Source of the DNA: Anoxybacter fermentans
GTDB taxonomy: Bacteria; Bacillota; Halanaerobiia; DY22613
Direction of reading: 5' to 3'
NCBI RefSeq assembly: GCF_003991135.1
Contig: NZ_CP016379.1
Location: forward strand, 1,674,001 to 1,738,000
Length of the DNA: 64,000 bases
Part shown: positions 1-7,849 of the stretch, one piece after another
Layout of the letters: every line of letters starts with the position of its first letter
Numbering within the stretch: position 1 is the first letter of the stretch
Translations under genes and position numbers: made by a program
The notes under the pieces: generated by a model
Told to the model about the DNA's origin: nothing
Seen by the model: the letters and a program-made list of their open reading frames with translations, nothing else
Database searches by the model: none

Positions 1-111
1 TTCGCTTCAGAAAAAATTTTTCAATTCATCTAAAGTTCGACTTCAATCTCGCTAAGATGGTTTAACGAAAAATTTCTATATCGCTCAAAATTAGCTTTTT
101 GCAGTATTATC
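1..111 (-). repeat. Interspersed palindromic repeat, copy A (partial at window edge)
   Basis: This is the right half of the repeat family described at 54984-55206. The segment carries the arm with ATCTCGCTAAGATGG followed by AAAATTAGC and the terminal TTTTTGCAGTATTATC. The central double-hairpin domain is absent, so either it was deleted or it lies before the window. No gene overlaps it. The stretch from 112 to 328 is very AT-rich and shows no convincing gene. Confidence 0.8.
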
Positions 112-328
112 ATTAAATTAGTTATGTTTATCTTCCTATTCCTCTTCTATACCTTCTTTACATCTGTGATAATTTTTTCTTTAAATTATCTTTTTTAAGG
201 AAGGAATTTGATAATGAATAAAGAATATGAAAAAGAAAAGAAATTATTATAATTATTATCGAATATTTCATAATATCTGATGCTATAAATAAATACATTT
301 AAATATTTTATCGATAAAATAAAATTAT

Positions 329-477
329 AATTTTACTGCAAAAAGCAAATTTTTCGTTTCAAAAGAAATTTTTCAAACCATCTAAAGTCAGATTTTAGTC
401 GAAATAAGACACACTAATCAATAAACCCTCCTGACCCTTGATTAGCTCATCACATCCTGTGTGGAGGGAGTTTAATC
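329..477 (-). repeat. Interspersed palindromic repeat, copy B (right arm deleted)
   Basis: The left arm starts AATTTTACTGCAAAAAGC and is followed by the central hairpin region (ATTAGCTCATCACATCCTG). The right arm is missing except for its last bases, AGTTTAATC, so this looks like an internally deleted copy. It ends about 70 bases before the DUF3311 gene and may lie in its 5' untranslated region. Confidence 0.75.
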
Positions 478-547
478 ATATATATAATTTTAAGAACCTT
501 TTATAAATTAATAAATTTAAAAATTTAAAAAAGGAGGTGAAATAATC

Positions 548-811
548 ATGTTGCAACCAGAAAAAAGAATAACTACCAATTTACTTATCTTCAAAAAAGA
601 CATTACTCCCGAAACAAAAAAACGAGGTATATTCTGGTTCTGCTATTTCCTGATTTGCCTGTTGGCTCAAATATGGCCCATCTATCTGATTGGTAACAGA
701 CTTTATCCCTTCGTATTGGGTATGCCCTTTAGCATGTTCTGGGTTGTACTCTGGATTGTAATTATCTTCATAGGCCTTCTTATCAAATTTAACCAAGAAT
801 ATCGGAGGTGA
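548..811 (+). CDS. Small DUF3311-like membrane protein, symporter partner
   Basis: An 87-residue protein with two membrane segments (about residues 28-48 and 57-80). Between them is LYPFVLGMPFSMFWVVLW, the kind of motif seen in DUF3311/YhdT-like proteins. Such proteins are usually encoded directly before a sodium:solute symporter, and here a symporter starts 7 bases after the stop. The ATG is preceded by a strong AAGGAGGTG at 531-539. The likely role is as an accessory subunit of the symporter, but no biochemical function can be read from the sequence. Confidence 0.8.
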   Translation: MLQPEKRITTNLLIFKKDITPETKKRGIFWFCYFLICLLAQIWPIYLIGNRLYPFVLGMPFSMFWVVLWIVIIFIGLLIKFNQEYRR

Positions 812-817
812 AATTAG

Positions 818-2275
818 ATGGTCCTGTTTATCGTCTTTTTATATTTAGTCATTGTGCTATTTATGGGCATCCGTGCAGGACTTAATAAAGAAAATAGTAT
901 TGAAGAGTATGTGGCTGCCAGCAGAAGTTTAAATCTCTTTGTTATGTATTTCTTAATGGGCGGTGCCATATTCAGCGCCTTCGCCTTTCTCGGTGGACCC
1001 GGTTGGGCATATTCAAAAGGTGCAGCTTCTTTTTACATTCTGGCCTATTGTGCAATGGGACTAGTTCCCTGGTTAATCTGGGGTCCACGTGCCTATCGAA
1101 TGGGCCATCGCTATAATTATGTAACTCAGGCCGAATTAATCTCCGATCGATTTGAATCTAAAACTCTTTCTGCTCTCATGGCAATTGTCAGTATCCTCGC
1201 CTTTATCCAATATATTGCACTCCAACTCAAAGGTATGGCTTATGTACTTAACGTAACAACTGATGGACTTATTCCATTCTGGTTAGGTGCATTGATCGCT
1301 TACGGTGTTGTATTAGTTTATGTATTGACCAGTGGAGTTAGAGGTGTAGCCTGGACCAACGTGTTACAGGGGCTATTTATGATGATTATGGCATGGACTT
1401 TGGGTCTTTGGCTTCCGTTTAAATTTCACGGTGGTATAGCTCCAATGTTCAAAAAAATCATTGAATCAAATCCTACCCATTTATTGGTGGGGAAACCGCA
1501 GATGTCCTGGGCCGCTTTCTCCTCTGCTATATTGGTCTCTGTACTTGGATTTACCATGTGGCCACATTTATTTATGAAAGCATATACCACCAAATCCGAA
1601 AAAACATTGAAACAAACCATTACTTTATATCCAACTTTTGCTATCTTTATGGTTCCAGTTCTTTTCATTGGATTTGCCGGAATCGGTGTAGTTTCTAAAG
1701 AAAGCCTTCAGACAGCCGACCAAATTCTCCCTATAATGTTAACCAAACTTGGCCTTCCTCCTGTAATCATGGGACTTGTAGCAGCAGCTACTCTGGCAGC
1801 AGCTATGTCTTCATCCGATACCATTACCCACGGTGCCGCTTCTGTCTATACACTGGACTTCCATAAAAAAGTAATTAACAGAAATTTAACAGACCGTCAG
1901 GCAGTTGTTGTTACAAGAATTGCGGTAATCGTCTTCTGTAGTGTAGCTTATTATATCGCCGTATTTGGTGCCAAATCTTTAGTAGCACTTCTTTTAGGAG
2001 CTTACGGTTCGATTGTTCAATTCTTCCCATTGGTTGCAGCAACCTTCTTCTGGCCCAGAGCAACAAAACAGGGTGCAATTCTAGGCCTTATCACCGGTGT
2101 AATTGTCAACTTCTATTTTTCTGCCGTTACTACTCCCCCATTTGAAATTCATGCAGGTATCTGGGGTCTTTTAGCAAATACAATCGTTCTAATTATAGTA
2201 AGCTTACTGACCAGTCCACATAATGAAGAACATGTCATGAAATTTGTCATAGAATCTCAGGTTCCTGTTGATTAG
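818..2275 (+). CDS. Sodium:solute symporter family (SSS) permease
   Basis: A 485-residue polytopic inner-membrane protein with about 13 hydrophobic segments, the usual size for the PanF/PutP-like SSS family, which couples solute uptake to sodium entry. Family-like signatures include the early glycine-rich GGPGWAYSKG and the LAAAMSSSDTITHGAAS segment, where SSS proteins place sodium-site serines and threonines. The start follows TCGGAGGTG. The substrate is unknown. An M20 amidohydrolase starts 25 bases downstream, suggesting uptake of an acylated amino acid or peptide-like compound that is then hydrolysed. This would use the sodium gradient that an Rnf complex, also encoded here, could generate. 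Confidence 0.9.
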   Translation: MVLFIVFLYLVIVLFMGIRAGLNKENSIEEYVAASRSLNLFVMYFLMGGAIFSAFAFLGGPGWAYSKGAASFYILAYCAMGLVPWLIWGPRAYRMGHRYNYVTQAELISDRFESKTLSALMAIVSILAFIQYIALQLKGMAYVLNVTTDGLIPFWLGALIAYGVVLVYVLTSGVRGVAWTNVLQGLFMMIMAWTLGLWLPFKFHGGIAPMFKKIIESNPTHLLVGKPQMSWAAFSSAILVSVLGFTMWPHLFMKAYTTKSEKTLKQTITLYPTFAIFMVPVLFIGFAGIGVVSKESLQTADQILPIMLTKLGLPPVIMGLVAAATLAAAMSSSDTITHGAASVYTLDFHKKVINRNLTDRQAVVVTRIAVIVFCSVAYYIAVFGAKSLVALLLGAYGSIVQFFPLVAATFFWPRATKQGAILGLITGVIVNFYFSAVTTPPFEIHAGIWGLLANTIVLIIVSLLTSPHNEEHVMKFVIESQVPVD

Positions 2276-2300
2276 AATTTAAAGATCGAGGTGTTCATAT

Positions 2301-3491
2301 ATGAAAGAAAGAATTCGACAGGAAATCAATAAAATCTTTGACGAATTAATTCAGATTAGGAGGTATTTTCATCGTTTTCCTGAACTAGGATTTCAGGAAG
2401 TGAAGACATCTGAAAAAATTGCCCAACTTTTAGAAAAATGGGGATTAGAAGTCCAGAAAGGTATAGCTAAAACCGGCGTAGTTGGCTTACTGAAAGGCTC
2501 ACGTCCAGGAAAAACTTTAGGAATCAGATCTGATATTGACGCTTTACCTATCGTTGAACAGACTGGATTAGAGTTTGCTTCCGAACATTCTGGCATAATG
2601 CATGCCTGTGGGCATGATGGCCATATCGCCATCGCCCTGGGAACTGCTAGAGTCCTCTCTGCCCTTAAAGATCAGATTGCAGGTAATGTAAAATTTATCT
2701 TCCAACCAGCAGAAGAGGGGCCAGGAGGAGCAGAAAAGATGATCGAAGAAGGAATTCTTGAAAATCCATCGGTTGATGCGATTATTGGCCTTCATATCTG
2801 GCCTGAAATTCCAAGCGGTTCTATTGGAATTAGTAAAGGTCCCATTATGGCTGCTGCAGATCGTTTTGATATCAAAATCATCGGAGTAGGCGGTCACGGA
2901 GCCGTTCCCCATAAAGCTGTTGATCCCGTTGTCATTGGCTCCGAAGTGGTTGTTGCCTTGCAGAACCTCATCAGTCGGGAAATCGATCCTCTTGATTCTG
3001 CAGTCATTTCCATTGGTACATTTCAGGCAGGTTCAGCCTTTAATATCATACCCAAAGAGGCAGAACTATCGGGAACAGTACGTACCTTTAATCCAAAATT
3101 AAGGGAATTACTACCCCAACGCATAGAGGAAATCGTTGCAGGAATCACTAAAGCTTTACGAGCAGAATATGAATATAAATATCACTATTACTATCCTGTT
3201 ACCATTAATGACCCTGAATTTACCGAGTTTTTCAGAAAAGTAGCTGTAGATTTAATTGGAGCCGACAGAGTTAGAGAAATACCACGGCCTTCCATGGGTG
3301 GAGAAGACTTCAGTTTTTATCTGCAAAAAGTACCAGGAACCTTTTTCTTCCTGGGAACCCGGAATGAAAAGAAAGGGTTAAATAAATCTGTACACCATCC
3401 AGAATACACCATCGATGAAGATATATTACCAATAGGTGTAGAACTCTTCTGTGGTACTGCCTTAACCTATTTAAAACCCGATTCTCAATAG
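2301..3491 (+). CDS. M20D-family amidohydrolase (hippurate / N-acyl amino acid hydrolase type)
   Basis: A 396-residue cytoplasmic metallohydrolase. The M20D metal-site motifs are present: HACGHDGH at residues 101-108, QPAEEG at 135-140 with the catalytic glutamate pair, GLHIWP near 162, and a C-terminal SMGGEDFSFYL. Members remove acyl groups from N-acyl amino acids or amino-acid conjugates. The order of domains (catalytic, dimerisation insert, catalytic) and the length are normal. It is co-directional with the DUF3311-SSS pair and ends at a clear terminator, so the three genes probably form one uptake-and-hydrolysis operon. The exact substrate cannot be told from sequence. Confidence 0.92.
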   Translation: MKERIRQEINKIFDELIQIRRYFHRFPELGFQEVKTSEKIAQLLEKWGLEVQKGIAKTGVVGLLKGSRPGKTLGIRSDIDALPIVEQTGLEFASEHSGIMHACGHDGHIAIALGTARVLSALKDQIAGNVKFIFQPAEEGPGGAEKMIEEGILENPSVDAIIGLHIWPEIPSGSIGISKGPIMAAADRFDIKIIGVGGHGAVPHKAVDPVVIGSEVVVALQNLISREIDPLDSAVISIGTFQAGSAFNIIPKEAELSGTVRTFNPKLRELLPQRIEEIVAGITKALRAEYEYKYHYYYPVTINDPEFTEFFRKVAVDLIGADRVREIPRPSMGGEDFSFYLQKVPGTFFFLGTRNEKKGLNKSVHHPEYTIDEDILPIGVELFCGTALTYLKPDSQ

Positions 3492-3498
3492 GCACCTT

Positions 3499-3535
3499 AC
3501 TGTGGTCAGTTATCTTTCTGACCACAGTCATTCTT
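3499..3535 (+). terminator. Rho-independent terminator after the amidohydrolase
   Basis: An 11-bp perfect stem (ACTGTGGTCAG with CTGACCACAGT) is followed by CATTCTTT. It lies 7 bases after the stop codon and probably ends the three-gene operon. Confidence 0.85.
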
Positions 3536-3582
3536 TCACTGCAAAAAGTTAATTTCTAAAGTTCGATTTCAGTCGAAATTCA
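3535..3582. repeat. Fragment of the interspersed palindromic repeat (copy C)
   Basis: CACTGCAAAAAGTTAATTT followed by CTAAAGTTCGATTTC matches the outer end and inner arm of the repeat family. The middle of the arm and the whole second half are missing. Confidence 0.6.
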
Positions 3583-3585
3583 GAA

Positions 3586-3615
3586 AACGTCCTTAAAGAA
3601 TAAGGACGTTTTTCT
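3586..3615 (+). terminator. Hairpin with T tail, possible second terminator
   Basis: A perfect 10-bp stem (AACGTCCTTA with TAAGGACGTT) is followed by TTTTCTTT. It sits between the repeat fragment and the partial tRNA-Sec copy. It may be a backup terminator or belong to the integrated element. Confidence 0.6.
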
Positions 3616-3620
3616 TTAAT

Positions 3621-3656
3621 TGGCAGGAGTATGTGGAAATCGAACCCAACCGGGAC
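3621..3656 (-). repeat. Partial tRNA-Sec 3' end, probable attachment-site remnant
   Basis: This 36-base stretch matches the CCA end, acceptor 3' strand and T-arm of the selC gene at 4160-4195 in 32 of 36 positions. The tRNA body is absent. Together with the integrase relic between the two copies it looks like the distal attachment site of an element that integrated into selC. Confidence 0.75.
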
Positions 3657-3701
3657 ACATCACGACTGAAAGAGTCTCAAAATTTGTTTTCGGTACGGCT
3701 T

Positions 3702-4019
3702 AATGCAGCAAGATGAACTATTAGAACAAGCACAAAATCACCTGCACTTAAGCAAAAATTATTCTGACCATAATTTAGTATTATACAATAATGACAGACT
3801 CCTATAGATCCGTTGACATTTTCGAAAAAATTTAAAAGGCTTATTAATAGAATCAGGCTAGATATTTGGTTTCATGATCCACGCCATACTCATATCACTC
3901 TCATGCTGGGGGCCGAAGTTAATTCGAAATTAAGGCATACCTTATCAATGGACACCTATTCCCATATTTTACCCAACATGCAAAGAGAAGCTATTAAAAA
4001 GCTGGATAAAAACCTCTAA
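3702..4019 (+). pseudogene. Tyrosine recombinase (integrase) relic, C-terminal part
   Basis: The readable part at 3813-4019 encodes HDPRHTHITLML, the His-x-x-Arg box of phage-type integrases, and SMDTYSHILPNMQ with the catalytic tyrosine. The stretch between the two boxes is shortened, and the usual LGH segment is altered. An earlier frame (3702-3800) reads like the preceding integrase segment (NLVLYNND...) and joins through stops and a frameshift. The N-terminal two thirds are gone. It points toward the 3' end of selC, the normal position for an integrase that uses a tRNA gene as its target. It is not expected to be active. Confidence 0.8.
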
Positions 4020-4104
4020 AGACTATCTAGTGTCAAATAGTTGTATCTAGTTCCATCTATTTTGCCCCAAAATGCCCCCAATTACCTCTAGATTTGTCCC
4101 TGCA

Positions 4105-4134
4105 AAAAGAAAAATAGCCTTCGCCATGAAGGCT
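4105..4134 (-). terminator. Terminator of selC
   Basis: On the minus strand a stem AGCCTTC/GAAGGCT is followed by ATTTTTC. It lies about 25 bases past the encoded CCA of the tRNA. Confidence 0.75.
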
Positions 4135-4159
4135 CTATAATCCTGGTTGTATCAACGTT

Positions 4160-4255
4160 TGGCGGGAGTATGTGGGAATCGAACCCACCGGGGACGCACC
4201 GCGCCCCCCACCGGATTTGAAGTCCGGGGGCAACACCAGTCAACCATCTACTCCC
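4160..4255 (-). tRNA. selC: tRNA-Sec (selenocysteine, anticodon TCA)
   Basis: The minus strand gives a 96-base gene that begins GGGAGTAGATGG and ends TACTCCCGCCA with an encoded CCA. The anticodon stem-loop contains GGACTTCAAATCC with anticodon TCA. The long variable arm (about 20 bases, GC-rich) and the extended acceptor are typical of bacterial selenocysteine tRNAs. Seven acceptor pairs are Watson-Crick; the eighth would be a G-A mismatch. The T-arm GTGGG-TTCGATT-CCCAC is perfect. Its presence implies that the organism makes selenoproteins, but no selA, selB or obvious in-frame TGA selenoprotein is seen in this window. Confidence 0.95.
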
Positions 4256-4261
4256 ACATTT

Positions 4262-4290
4262 ATTATAACCAACTACCGCTATATTTTCAA
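4262..4290 (-). promoter_or_regulatory. selC promoter
   Basis: On the minus strand TTGAAA (4285-4290) and TATAAT (4262-4267) are separated by exactly 17 bases. The -10 box is six bases before the mature tRNA 5' end. This is a near-consensus vegetative promoter. Confidence 0.85.
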
Positions 4291-4420
4291 CCCGAATTTC
4301 TCTCTTTATACAAAAAATCGTTGTCTATTTTTTTACTTTTTTCCTTTATTATGAAGGTATTTTTCCATAAATAACGAATAACTCTTGTATATTCATTGTT
4401 TTATAAAAGGAGGTATAAAA

Positions 4421-5527
4421 ATGCAAACCAACTATTTTGCTGAAGCACTGTATGAAAAAGCAGAAGCACTATATTTACATAAAGATTATACCGAAACTAT
4501 CCAACTACTAAAAAAAACACTGGAACATTTAGAGAATCAACAGCCTCCATTAAAAGGCCAAATTTATCTTCTTATGGCCAAAACCTACTTTGCCATGGCT
4601 CAATATCGTGATGCCCGGAAAACATGTGAAAAAGCTTTAGAATTCTTTCTTTCTCATGACCAGATACATAAAGCATCTCAAACCTATCAATTGATCGGTC
4701 AAATTTATTATCATCAGGGTTTATATAAAGATGCCATCCAGACCTATCAACAGGCCTTAAAAATTTTACCAATTCAACCACTTTCTTTTGAAGAAAAAGA
4801 ACTTAAAGCCCAAATTCATATATCTCTAGGACTGGCAGCCCAACAAATTCAAGCAGTAAATTTAGAACAAAAACATTTTTTAAGAAGTCTGTTTATTTCC
4901 CGAAGACTTCAAAATCATAAACTCACCTCCCAGGCTCTTTTAGGCCTTGGAATATGCTCTTTTCAGAAACAAAAATTCAATATGGCCCGGAAGATCTTGC
5001 TCAAAACAGTAAGATATTTCAACTATTTGAATGAAAGTCAGGGAATTGCGCTAGCTTTACATACTCTGGGCCAGATTTATGCTCAAACCGGTGAGTACCG
5101 CAGGGCAGTTAATGCATTAAAATATGCCTATTCCCTCTTTGAACAGCTCTCTGACCAGATTCACCAGGCCAGTTCTCTGGTTCATCTGGCCAGAATTTTT
5201 TTGAAAATTGATCACGGAATGTCCCAGCGCCTCTGTCAGGAAGCAACTGATCTTTTGATCAGTCAATCATCTATCCATTCTAAACGCGATTCGGAAATCA
5301 TTCTGGGTCAGATTTACGTTGTTATGGGTCTTTACTATAAGCAGCTAAATGAAATTGAATTGGCCCGTAACTTTTTAAAAGAAGGGCTGGAAATTTTTCA
5401 ACTCTATCATTTTGATAAAGAATATCAGAAAACCCTTCAGATTTATCAAAATCTGAAAGCACTCGAACCACCAACTAAACCTAAGAACAAAAACGTTTTG
5501 GCTTTCAAGCTGGGAATGATTTCATAA
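4421..5527 (+). CDS. Tetratricopeptide-repeat (TPR) protein
   Basis: A 368-residue soluble protein made almost wholly of TPR-like helical hairpins. Recurrent patterns include AxxxYxxAxxxxxKALxxF, GQIYYHQGLYKDAIQTYQQAL and LGQIYAQTGEYRRAVNAL. The ATG at 4421 is chosen because AAAGGAGG lies at 4406-4413; an upstream TTG at 4385 has no such site. No DNA-binding or catalytic domain is visible. Such proteins serve as protein-interaction scaffolds, for example next to transcription regulators or in peptide sensing, but there is no partner gene here to suggest a specific role. It stands alone on the plus strand. Confidence 0.8.
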   Translation: MQTNYFAEALYEKAEALYLHKDYTETIQLLKKTLEHLENQQPPLKGQIYLLMAKTYFAMAQYRDARKTCEKALEFFLSHDQIHKASQTYQLIGQIYYHQGLYKDAIQTYQQALKILPIQPLSFEEKELKAQIHISLGLAAQQIQAVNLEQKHFLRSLFISRRLQNHKLTSQALLGLGICSFQKQKFNMARKILLKTVRYFNYLNESQGIALALHTLGQIYAQTGEYRRAVNALKYAYSLFEQLSDQIHQASSLVHLARIFLKIDHGMSQRLCQEATDLLISQSSIHSKRDSEIILGQIYVVMGLYYKQLNEIELARNFLKEGLEIFQLYHFDKEYQKTLQIYQNLKALEPPTKPKNKNVLAFKLGMIS

Positions 5528-5610
5528 ATGTTAGGGTAATTTTTTTACATAATTTATTTATTCATCGAATATATTTTACCAAACCTAAAATTCATTGTGA
5601 GGTGGAAAAT

Positions 5611-6135
5611 ATGAGTTATACAACTGATAGGCAACCCCAGGGATATCCTTATTTTCCCACAAATAAAATAAGAGAGGCAATGATTGGAGAACTGGTAGCA
5701 ATAAATGATTATGCTTACCATATATCCCATTCCGATATCGAAGAGATCAATGAAATATGGCAACATATTATGGATGATGAAAAAAGACATTACGGAATGT
5801 TTTTAGATTTATTGAGAAAATACGATCCAGCTCAATATGAAATGTTTAAAAAAGTTAAAAAGCAAATACATATAAATAAAAAAATAAAAAACCCTACATG
5901 TTCATCTAAAAAATATAATCAAGATCTTATTTTAAATTACATTAGAAACGATATAAAGGGAGAGTTAGAAGCAATTATTCTCTACGAACAGCATATTACT
6001 GAGATTCCCTGTAAAGAGGTAAGGGAAGTTTTTCATAAAATTATAAATGATGAAAAGGAACATGTGGAGGAATTGACAATAGTGCTACTCAAATATGATA
6101 AAGATAAATATGGGCCAATCAGTATGAATAAATAA
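5611..6135 (+). CDS. Ferritin-like protein with two internal repeats
   Basis: A 174-residue protein built from two similar halves. Each half has a GELxAI...Y..H helix and a DEKxH helix: residues 26-37 and 55-60 in the first half, 117-128 and 147-151 in the second. These Glu and His residues are the di-iron ligands of the ferritin-like/rubrerythrin superfamily. Together the halves could form one four-helix bundle with a di-iron site. No rubredoxin domain is present, and a linker of about 30 lysine-rich residues separates the halves. It may act in oxidative stress or iron handling. The start at 5611 follows GAGGTGG; the gene ends at a strong bidirectional terminator. Confidence 0.75.
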   Translation: MSYTTDRQPQGYPYFPTNKIREAMIGELVAINDYAYHISHSDIEEINEIWQHIMDDEKRHYGMFLDLLRKYDPAQYEMFKKVKKQIHINKKIKNPTCSSKKYNQDLILNYIRNDIKGELEAIILYEQHITEIPCKEVREVFHKIINDEKEHVEELTIVLLKYDKDKYGPISMNK

Positions 6136-6167
6136 AAACGGGTTAAAAGTTATAACCCGTTTTTATT
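6134..6167. terminator. Bidirectional terminator between convergent genes
   Basis: The stem ACGGGTTA/TAACCCGT is flanked by A4-5 on one side and T5 on the other, so it can serve both the ferritin-like gene (plus) and resA (minus). The resA stop codon lies in the tail. Confidence 0.85.
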
Positions 6168-6771
6168 CTTCTGAAAGTAATATTTCTTTTATCTTATTCA
6201 AAATCTTATAGTTAATTGCCCCTCTAATCACATGAAGAATTCTTCCTTCTCTGTTTATAATATAAGTAGTTGGTACAGCACTAACTCTATATATATTTCC
6301 TCCAATATACTTGTCGGTATCCAGTACAATAGGGTACTGATATCCCCCTTTTTGAACGAACTCCCGTACGCTTTCTTCATTACTTCCCAGTTCTATACCC
6401 AGAATTACAAATTCTTCTTGATTCTCACGATAGAAACGATCTAAATCGGGCATTTCAGCCCGACATGGGGGACACCAGATAGCCCAGAAATTCAAAAGAA
6501 CATATTTACCCTGGAAATCAGAAAGAGAAACCTTTTCATTTTTAAGATTTTTCAGGGTAAAATCTGGAGCATAAAATCCCGGATAGATTCCATAAATTTT
6601 TTCATCCTGTTCTTTTTCTTCAGATGTTTTTTCAGTAGGTTCTTCTTCAGCCTCTATATTGGTTTCTGATTCTTTTGCTAATATCCATTGCTCATTATTT
6701 GAATAAATTAATAATGCTGCACTTACTAATACCAAAACCATTAAACCTAAAAATAATTGCTTAAACTTCAT
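6163..6771 (-). CDS. Membrane-anchored thioredoxin-like protein, ResA/TlpA type
   Basis: A 202-residue protein with an N-terminal membrane anchor (residues 5-23), an acidic linker (about 36-58) and a thioredoxin fold. The redox motif WCPPC has cysteines at 100 and 103, and the cis-proline segment is VSAVPTTYII. ResA/TlpA proteins reduce disulfides outside the cytoplasmic membrane using electrons passed on by CcdA. A ccdA gene lies upstream on the same strand, separated by a repeat element, which supports this pairing. The start has AGGAGG 8 bases upstream. No cytochrome c maturation genes are near, so the target may be other exported thiol proteins. Confidence 0.88.
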   Translation of the reverse strand: MKFKQLFLGLMVLVLVSAALLIYSNNEQWILAKESETNIEAEEEPTEKTSEEKEQDEKIYGIYPGFYAPDFTLKNLKNEKVSLSDFQGKYVLLNFWAIWCPPCRAEMPDLDRFYRENQEEFVILGIELGSNEESVREFVQKGGYQYPIVLDTDKYIGGNIYRVSAVPTTYIINREGRILHVIRGAINYKILNKIKEILLSEE

Positions 6772-6811
6772 AACATTATTCCTCCTTACATATTTATTAA
6801 AAATTACTAAT

Positions 6812-7016
6812 GATTTTACTGTAAAAAACTAATTTTTCACTTCAAAAGAAATTCTTCGAATCATCTAAAGTTCGATTTCAGGGTAATCCATGGGTCTTTG
6901 ACCCATGGATTGGTTTATCAATACTGTGATCAGGCCTTATTTCTCCTTTAACCTCACCAAAATGGTTAAAAGAAAAATTTCAATGTCATTTAAAATTGGC
7001 TTTTTGTAGTTTAATT
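6812..7016 (-). repeat. Interspersed palindromic repeat, copy D, between ccdA and resA
   Basis: The ends are GATTTTACTGTAAAAAAC and GGCTTTTTGTAGTTTAATT. The arms match the family, but the central domain has a different large hairpin, AATCCATGGGTC paired with GACCCATGGATT. The element touches the ccdA stop codon (7015-7017) and separates ccdA from resA, so it would be transcribed if the two genes share an mRNA. Confidence 0.85.
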
Positions 7017-7719
7017 ATTGATTAAATCTATAGAAAAACTCGGTTATAACCACCAAAAGGTCAAAGAAAATTAAAATACCCAAAAGAACCATAATTCCTC
7101 CACTTATCTTTGAAATATAAGGAGTATATTTGTTAAACCTGACCATTTTTAGACCAAACCAATGCATCAGCACCGCTGCTAAGATAAACGGTATTCCAAG
7201 GCCTAATGAGTAAGCTGTAAGGAGATATACTCCTTTAAATACAGTAGAAGCAGTCCCGGCATAGAGTAAAATAGAAGATAAAACCGGGCCAACACAGGGA
7301 GTCCAGCCTGAACCAAAAGCCATTCCTAAAAGAATGGAACCAAACAAACTGGTTGTTTTTTTCGGACCTTGAAAGCGGGCCTCACGATATAAAAAGGGAA
7401 TCTTTATAATTCCCATCATATGCAGTCCGAAGACAATTATCAAAAGTCCACTAATCCTCAAAAAAAGGATCTTATGTTGATAAAATAACCTTCCTATATA
7501 ACTGGCAGATGCCCCCATAATGATAAAAATGATGGAAAACCCAAGAACAAAAGTTACAGAACGGCTTAAAGTGTAAAAAAACGACCGTTCTCTCAAATTC
7601 ATAGTTCCTGTAATGTAACTGACATAAGCCGGGATCATAGGTAAAATACAGGGGGAAGCAAAGGAAACAAAACCTGCAGCAAAAGCAATTAGGAAAGATA
7701 TATCCTCGCCAAAAAACAT
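7015..7719 (-). CDS. ccdA: CcdA-like thiol:disulfide transporter
   Basis: A 234-residue protein with six predicted membrane helices, the standard CcdA/DsbD-beta size. The paired transport cysteines are visible at residue 24 (ASPCILPMIP) and residue 142 (GWTPCVGPVL), each followed by the family's proline. It passes reducing power from cytoplasmic thioredoxin to exported thioredoxin-like proteins such as the ResA homologue encoded next. A good AGGAGG precedes the ATG. The stop codon abuts a palindromic repeat, which may have replaced the original intergenic region. Confidence 0.92.
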   Translation of the reverse strand: MFFGEDISFLIAFAAGFVSFASPCILPMIPAYVSYITGTMNLRERSFFYTLSRSVTFVLGFSIIFIIMGASASYIGRLFYQHKILFLRISGLLIIVFGLHMMGIIKIPFLYREARFQGPKKTTSLFGSILLGMAFGSGWTPCVGPVLSSILLYAGTASTVFKGVYLLTAYSLGLGIPFILAAVLMHWFGLKMVRFNKYTPYISKISGGIMVLLGILIFFDLLVVITEFFYRFNQ

Positions 7720-7849
7720 CTTTTAAACCTCCTGGCAACAAAAGATTAGGTCTTATATTTATTGTACCAGAAAAATATCCATAAATCTAGATATTTGCAT
7801 ATAATTATTTAATTTAAAAATTAAAAACCACCTGGAAATACGTATTTAC

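Noticed and set aside
3621-3656. A second tRNA gene
   Set aside because: Only the acceptor 3' strand and T-arm are present; the anticodon arm and 5' half are absent.
4101-4113. TGCAAAAAG as another repeat end
   Set aside because: Only nine bases match and no arm follows; it is the tail of the selC terminator.
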